From Acanthamoeba castellanii str. Neff (taxonomy: Eukaryota; Discosea; Longamoebia; Acanthamoebidae): a stretch of DNA of 64,000 nucleotides. The position numbers and the translations under genes are program-made. The notes beneath the pieces were generated by a model, which saw only the letters and a program-made list of their open reading frames with translations, did not search any database and was not told where the DNA came from. The DNA lies in the NCBI RefSeq assembly GCF_000313135.1, contig NW_004457313.1, positions 440,589-504,588 on the forward strand, read 5' to 3'. The stretch's first letter is position 1, and the number at the start of each line of letters is the position of its first letter. Positions 59,071 to 64,000 of this stretch are shown piece after piece.

Positions 59071-59409
59071 CCTTCGCTCTTTTGGTGATCTGACTGGGTG
59101 TCTTGTCTCGTTATTTTTTTCAATCCTTTTCTTTCTCCCCCGCTTCGAACGACGAACAGCGCAAATCCTTTTTTCTTGACCTGGTCCCTCTGCCACAAAC
59201 AGGCACACCGTGCTTGCACCACCGTGTCGTGTTCATTTCAAATTTAATACCTAAATTGAAAGTCGACAAATTCATTCTTTGCATTTCATCGAATTTATGC
59301 GAAATCGTAATTCGTTCTATTTTCTTTTGACACTTTCTGTGATGAAACCAACAAACACACCAGCTTGCCAAACTGCAGTTAGGGCAAAGAAGACAAAGAA
59401 CACAAAAAG
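59071..59409. other. Divergent promoter region between G-alpha (-) and the kelch gene (+)
   Basis: About 340 bp, AT-richer than the coding DNA, with T-rich tracts near 59110-59150. No gene is supported; the overlapping frames on both strands are short and motif-free. Confidence 0.4.
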
Positions 59410-61081
59410 ATGGAAGACCACGGGGCTGAAGACCAGGTGTCAGCCAGGACAGAGGAGAAAGAGGAGGCCAGGCGGGAAATTGTGGCGACGGAGGTGGAGG
59501 TGAGCTGCCACCCAATACACGGGGACGGCGACGGGCCGGAGCTCACCGGCTTCTTCTCCTCCGGTCACTCGTGCGACTACATCGACGCCTCGGCCTCGCA
59601 CGGCGCACGGTACCACCTTCCCTCCTTCTTACCACAATGGTTGCAAGGCACTTAAGGCTGTTATGCAACCGACCAATGATGTGCTCAACAAACGTTGATT
59701 GCTGATTGGGTGGCGTGGTGGCGCAAAGGTTGTTTGTGTTTGGTGGCCACGTGGGCCGCTATGCCGGGAGGGACGACGGCGCGGTGCGGACCAACCAGCT
59801 GCTGGTCCTCCACAACGCACACACGCTCGGGGCCGACGAGGCCAGCGGCGACGGCACCTCGCCCACCTGGGAAAAGGGTGCGCCTTCTTCGCCATCTCGT
59901 CAACCTTCGATCACGGAACCCGCTCACTCTCTTGTGTGTGTGTGCGGTGTGTGTCGTGCGTGTGCGGTGTGTGTCGTGCGGGACACAGTGTCGTTGGGTA
60001 AGGTGAAGGGCAGAGCGGGTCACGCGAGCTTCGTGCGGAACGGCAAGCTGTACATTCACGGGGGCTACGACACCGGCCACCGCGTGCTCTCCGACCTGAT
60101 CGAGATCGACCCCTCTTCGAGTACGTGCTGCCGCACACGCACGCACGCAGATGCACAATGGCCTGACCGGCGCCCAACAGGCAGTTACGAGTATCGGTCG
60201 GTGCCCTACGAGTCGGTCGTGCAGAACGTGGAGCGGCGATGGCACTGCTCGTATCATATCAACAACAAACTCATCCTGCACGGCGGATGGAACTCTTTCG
60301 GCGCCCTTAACAGCCTCGTCTCCCTCGACCTTGGTACCTTGTGTCGTGCGTGTCGTGCGTGTCGTGCGTGTCATGTGCGCTAACAGTTGTTTTCAAATGG
60401 ACAGACACCATGAAATGGGACACGCTGGCGTGGGAGAACGGACCTTCGCCACGACGATGGCACACGCTCTCCCCGATACCCGGGCACCCGGAGCGACTGT
60501 TCTCCTACGGCGGCTACGACGCACCCAAGCACCCGCTCAACGACTCCTTCATTCTCGATCTCGGTACAGCACACCGACAACAATCCAAACGTGCTCCGCG
60601 ACACCAACACTCACACGTGCGCCGTGTGCGGCGTGTGCGATGGTGCGTGTGCGTGTCGTGCGGCGAACGCAGGCGCCCAGCAGTGGGTGGAGCCAGTTAT
60701 GAGGGGTGACATTCCCGGACCCCTGTGCCGACACACGCTCACCACCCTGCCCGGGCAGAGCCTCAAGCAGATGATACTCATCGGCGGATCCAAGAACGAT
60801 GGCGGCACCAACAAGGAGATCCGAATTCTTCACACAGGTATTAAGCTTCTTTTTTCCATATACATTTCAATACATCATATCTTGTGATTTTAACGGTGTG
60901 ATGGACTGGTTATAGACGACATGAGGTGGGAGCTGGTCAAGGACGCGGGTCACCTGTTCCCGGTCATTCGAAGAGGCCACCTGGCCACCCCCGTCGCCGA
61001 TCGGGGCATCATCATCAGCGGCGGGTTTGCAGCCGAGTACATCACACCCTTCTACTGGCTCGACGCCCGCATGCTACGATG
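59410..61081 (+). CDS. Kelch-repeat beta-propeller protein
   Basis: Seven exons. It starts MEDHGAEDQVSARTEEKEEA. Kelch blades end with the double-Gly pattern: LFVFGGHVGRYAG, LYIHGGYDTGHRVLSDLIEI, LILHGGWNSFGALNSLVSLD, LFSYGGYDAPKHPLNDSFIL, MILIGGSKNDGGTN and GIIISGGFAAEY, each preceded by R-x-x-H-type residues (RAGHASF, RRWHTL, CRHTLT, RRGHLATP). Six blades are visible. No BTB or other partner domain is present, so it is probably a scaffold (the partner cannot be deduced). The end is FYWLDARMLR. Confidence 0.9.
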
Positions 61082-61936
61082 ACCACAGCCTGGCGTTAAT
61101 AACAATACAAACGCAACGCATCACCTCTCCTGACCTATGCTCCAGCTCAGCCCTCTGGTAGACGCTTCACTGGTAAAGCTGCTGTTTTGTTGCAGAAGGA
61201 GATCCTTAAATATAGTAAAATAATAGACATATATATATTTCCCAAGCTTTGTGGAAGAGCTCCAGACTTCATCCGCTGTCTTTGCAAGTCCCCTTGTCCT
61301 CCCTGTCCGCTTCTTCCTCCGTATGGTCTTTTCCTGTGGTGCTTGTGTCTCCTTCTGTTGGTTCTCTGTTGTCCAGGTGGGTTGTGGTTCTCTCTGGCGC
61401 ATCTGTCTGCGAATGGTTGGGCTCAATGGCCGCCTCCTTCTTTGAGGCGCCGGCCAAGTCCTGAGTCGCCCTGGGGCAGGGGAGGCGAGACACAACGAAC
61501 ACGTTTACACGTGTGAATCAATCATGGATTATGGAGAGCATAAGGCCAAGTACCCACACACGGTGCAGTAGAGCGCGAAGCTCCTGTTGGTGTAGGTGCA
61601 GCTCTTGCATGACCAGCCCCTAATCGTGAGCCAGGCCATTGATTTTGCGTTCTGAAGAGCCCAGAAAAAGAAAATAGGGCTACTCACATTACAATGTAAC
61701 GAGCTTCTCGGGAGGGCTGCATTACATGGCTGTCTACTGAAAGGCCAAAGTCCAGAGCAGCAATACTACCAGAGGCTTCACCAAACGAGCCCAAGGTACA
61801 ACGCCTAATGCTGCAGCCCCTGACAGTAACACTGTGTAAGGGTGGGAGGCCCAACTAACAACGAAAGGAGAGTGTAGCACAAAGGTGACCAAAGAGGCCC
61901 AACGCACATGGAAGAAGACGATCGCAAAGAAGCAAA
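61082..61936. other. Gap before the first 5S gene, no gene recognised
   Basis: A minus-strand frame at 61121..61495 and plus-strand frames over the same bases are shadows of one another and lack motifs. The part from 61500 contains moderately CpG-poor DNA. Nothing else can be supported. Confidence 0.4.
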
Positions 61937-62055
61937 AGGATACGGCACGGTGGATTCCCGGGTGGTCGCCCACCCCAGTACTAACACCGCCTGGCGCAGC
62001 TTAACTTCGCTGTTCGGATGGGAAGCGGTGCTTTCTGCGCAGTATGGCCGTATCC
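61937..62055 (-). rRNA. 5S ribosomal RNA
   Basis: 119-nt sequence that reads on the minus strand GGATACGGCCATACTGCGCA at its 5' end and GCCGTATCC at its 3' end, so the termini pair as helix I. The internal promoter parts are present (A-box-like AGCGAAGTTAAGC, C-box-like GGGTGGGCGACCACCCGGG). It is identical in the compared parts to the copy at 63162 and matches the Acanthamoeba 5S sequence as I remember it. Confidence 0.96.
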
Positions 62056-63161
62056 AACATTGCCTACATTGATGCTCCTCATGACATGGCAGTAATCAGT
62101 GGCCAAAAAAAAAACAAGCAATGTTCTGATTTTCCTGATCATGTATGCATACATGATAAACTACATATTGGTAGGTCAAACATGTAGTCATTGTGTATGT
62201 GTATGTGATAAAGTAGATGTATGGTTTTAGGGTTTCTGTTGTTGTGTATGATTGGTGCAAGTCACCCTGCCATCAGCCTTGGCCAACAACAAGGAACTGT
62301 TGAAGCTCCTGAAGGCAGTAACTGCCTCATTGATGGCCCAGTTACAGCATCATATCTCTCATTATGATGGTATTTTAATATATTCATTGCAGTTGCACAC
62401 ATGGACTGAACTTCATTCTTCACATTTGTGCTGAATTGGAGCACTATTCCTGAAGATAAAATTCCACCACCACACCTCTATCTCAGACTGATAAAATCAC
62501 TTTTAACTCCACACATTTCAAGTTTTTGTGAAATCTTTTGGATCTCCAGTTCCTCAATATCACTTATCAGCAGTGGTCTACATTCTTGATTTATAGGGCA
62601 GTTTTGAAGAGTTGGAATGTTTCAACATCTCACACAATTTTAGCACAAGAAAATTTCTACAGTCATTTGTGACCTCTCATTTCAAATGAGCACAAGTTCT
62701 TGGAGGACATGATGACAGCCAAATCAGCAGGGGAGAACTCAGGCAGGCTGGCAGGCCATGTTCCAACACAATGCAACCAAGCAACCACTGCAGCAACCAT
62801 TCCCCAGAGTGCAAAAATGTAAGTTGCTCTCAGATGCAGGCAACTGATCTGTTGGGCTGGGTGCTTGTCTTCCCAAATTCAAGGTTACTTTTGTGTGACA
62901 CTGCCTCTGTTTGAGGAGATCCAATTTTGAGCAACAGATCAGCAGTTTGAAATACTTTTCTCTTGTTTTTCCAAGTTTGGTGTGTCAATTGAGAAAATTA
63001 TGCTGCCCCACAAAACCCCTCAAAAGAGGCAGTTTCTAGTGTGGATCCACATGCTTGCAGGCCAGGTGGCCAGCTTGTGGAAGGTCACATCTCTTCTGAG
63101 GTTGCTGTCCTTGTGGCTGTATTACTGCCATGTCATGAGGAGCATTAATGTAGGCAATGTT
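62056..63161. other. 1.1-kb CpG-free spacer between inverted 5S genes
   Basis: I find no CpG in the spacer, although the DNA is about 40% GC. The two ends carry the same 45-bp 5S upstream flank (ATTACTGCCATGTCATGAGG and onward) in inverted orientation. No gene is recognised; the frames at 62252..62434 and 62982..63236 have no motifs. Confidence 0.7.
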
Positions 63162-63280
63162 GGATACGGCCATACTGCGCAGAAAGCACCGCTTCCCATC
63201 CGAACAGCGAAGTTAAGCTGCGCCAGGCGGTGTTAGTACTGGGGTGGGCGACCACCCGGGAATCCACCGTGCCGTATCCT
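63162..63280 (+). rRNA. 5S ribosomal RNA, inverted second copy
   Basis: Same 119-nt gene in plus orientation. The upstream 45 bp differs from the first copy at only one place (GCATTAATG against GCATCAATG). Downstream, TTTTGCTTCTTTGCGATCGT is shared with the first copy and includes the T-run expected for Pol III termination. The shared flanks indicate that the copied unit is longer than the gene itself. Confidence 0.96.
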
Positions 63281-63575
63281 TTTGCTTCTTTGCGATCGTC
63301 TTCTTCTTTTCGGGTGGGTACTGTGGGTACAGATCGTCTTCCTTTGGCCAACGTACTGATGATGGCAGCAAAGCGCGCCTCTGCGGTTGTGTAGCGCGGT
63401 TGGTTTGGACGTTGGACGGCTTCGCCGGGCGTCACGCAAATGATGCAGATGGTATGAATGGTGCCTGGTGGGGCGCCAGAAAACAACGGAGGTGAGAAAT
63501 GCGACGAAGAGCGAACGTGGTCCTCTCTATCTAGGGCGCCCAAAGAATCCGGATCAGATGTCATGCTTTGAGCAT

Positions 63576-64000
63576 TTACTGAGCGGCGTCGGAGAGAAGG
63601 CCGTAGTAGCGGGCCAACCAGTAGGGCAGCAGGAAGGGCGTCGGCGCCTGTTCGCTGTGTCCGCTGCCCCCGTCGGGCTCGAACGGGTCGGCGTTCCACA
63701 GGAGCAGCGCGCCCTCGTCCCACGGCAGCACGGGCGGCCGGTAGTCGGTGCCGGCGAAGCGGTTGGCCTGCTCGGTCCAGATCAGGTCGAGCCGCTGACT
63801 GTTGCGCACCGGCCAGTGCACCAGGGAAAGCGGCCAGCGGCGCAGCGTCCAGGCCGCGGCGCCCATCGTGTCCGACTCGGGCGAACCCATGTTGTCGACA
63901 GACGACAATGACGACGATGAGAGGAATGTAGAGGCGGACAGATAGACGACATTCCAGAGCGAAGACCGGACGGGCTGCACGATGGCGTAGTAGCGGCTGA
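63576..64000 (-). CDS. Partial gene at right edge, unknown family
   Basis: Open minus-strand frame entering from beyond the window (SRYYAIVQPVRSSLW) and ending at a stop at 63576 (YYGLLSDAAQ). Blocks such as LVHWPVRNSQRLDLIWTEQA, LPWDEGALLLWNADPFEPDG and PFLLPYWLARYYGLL look like a conserved C-terminal domain that I have seen in large uncharacterised protist and bacterial proteins. I cannot name it. The start, any signal peptide and upstream domains are outside the window. Confidence 0.65.
   Translation of the reverse strand, partial: SRYYAIVQPVRSSLWNVVYLSASTFLSSSSLSSVDNMGSPESDTMGAAAWTLRRWPLSLVHWPVRNSQRLDLIWTEQANRFAGTDYRPPVLPWDEGALLLWNADPFEPDGGSGHSEQAPTPFLLPYWLARYYGLLSDAAQ

Noticed and set aside
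61937..63280. A full rRNA operon
   Set aside because: Only 5S genes are present; no 18S, 5.8S or 28S sequence is recognisable nearby.

Overview
The window looks like nuclear DNA of a free-living amoeba, most likely Acanthamoeba (A. castellanii-like). Evidence seen directly: GC-rich, CpG-rich coding DNA; very dense genes on both strands with many short GT-AG introns; and introns full of short GTGTGCG/GTGTCGTG tracts. Typical eukaryotic genes are present: RPB10, ARF, SMU1, SMG8, cytosolic WARS, G-alpha, RasGAP and CDC123. There are also two 5S rRNA genes and an intron-borne tRNA-Ser. The genus is an inference from the 5S sequence and style; I could not run a search.

0-13 kb: a MYND finger fused to a UBE3D-type (HECT_2) E3 ligase (-), RPB10 (+), a CUE/PARP ADP-ribosyltransferase (-), a Lys-rich disordered protein (-), an ARF GTPase (-), an Mst/Hippo-class STE20 kinase (+) and a zinc-knuckle SREK1IP1-like protein (-).

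13-21 kb is the odd region. It holds a partial, rearranged copy of the CDC123 gene; about 2.8 kb almost without CpG, carrying an acidic unknown gene whose introns contain a 38-bp repeat family; a secreted Asp-box (BNR) protein; two frame-broken gene remnants beside an interstitial TTAGGG tract; and the intact CDC123 gene (-).

21-37 kb: a mitochondrial/FZL-type dynamin-like GTPase (+), an unknown small protein (+), the splicing factor SMU1 (+), a PAP2-family membrane enzyme (+), then two tandem Zn2Cys6-PAS regulators (+) with conserved intron positions.

37-43 kb: two tandem secreted paralogues with a subtilisin-propeptide (I9)-like N-terminal half (+), separated by an exostosin-type glycosyltransferase (-).

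43-64 kb: SMG8 (-, about 18 exons), WARS (+), an endonuclease III with a tRNA-Ser(CGA) inside one intron (-), a PH-PAS-RasGAP protein (+), a G-alpha subunit with an altered P-loop (-) and a kelch protein (+). The stretch ends with an inverted pair of 5S rRNA genes enclosing 1.1 kb with no CpG, and a partial gene at the right edge (-).

There is no operon logic. Several genes are signalling parts (ARF, G-alpha, RasGAP, STE20 kinase, PARP), but their closeness need not mean shared function. The strongest general signal is CpG-depleted islands with fossil CpG-to-TpG decay, which implies cytosine methylation aimed at repeats and duplicated DNA.
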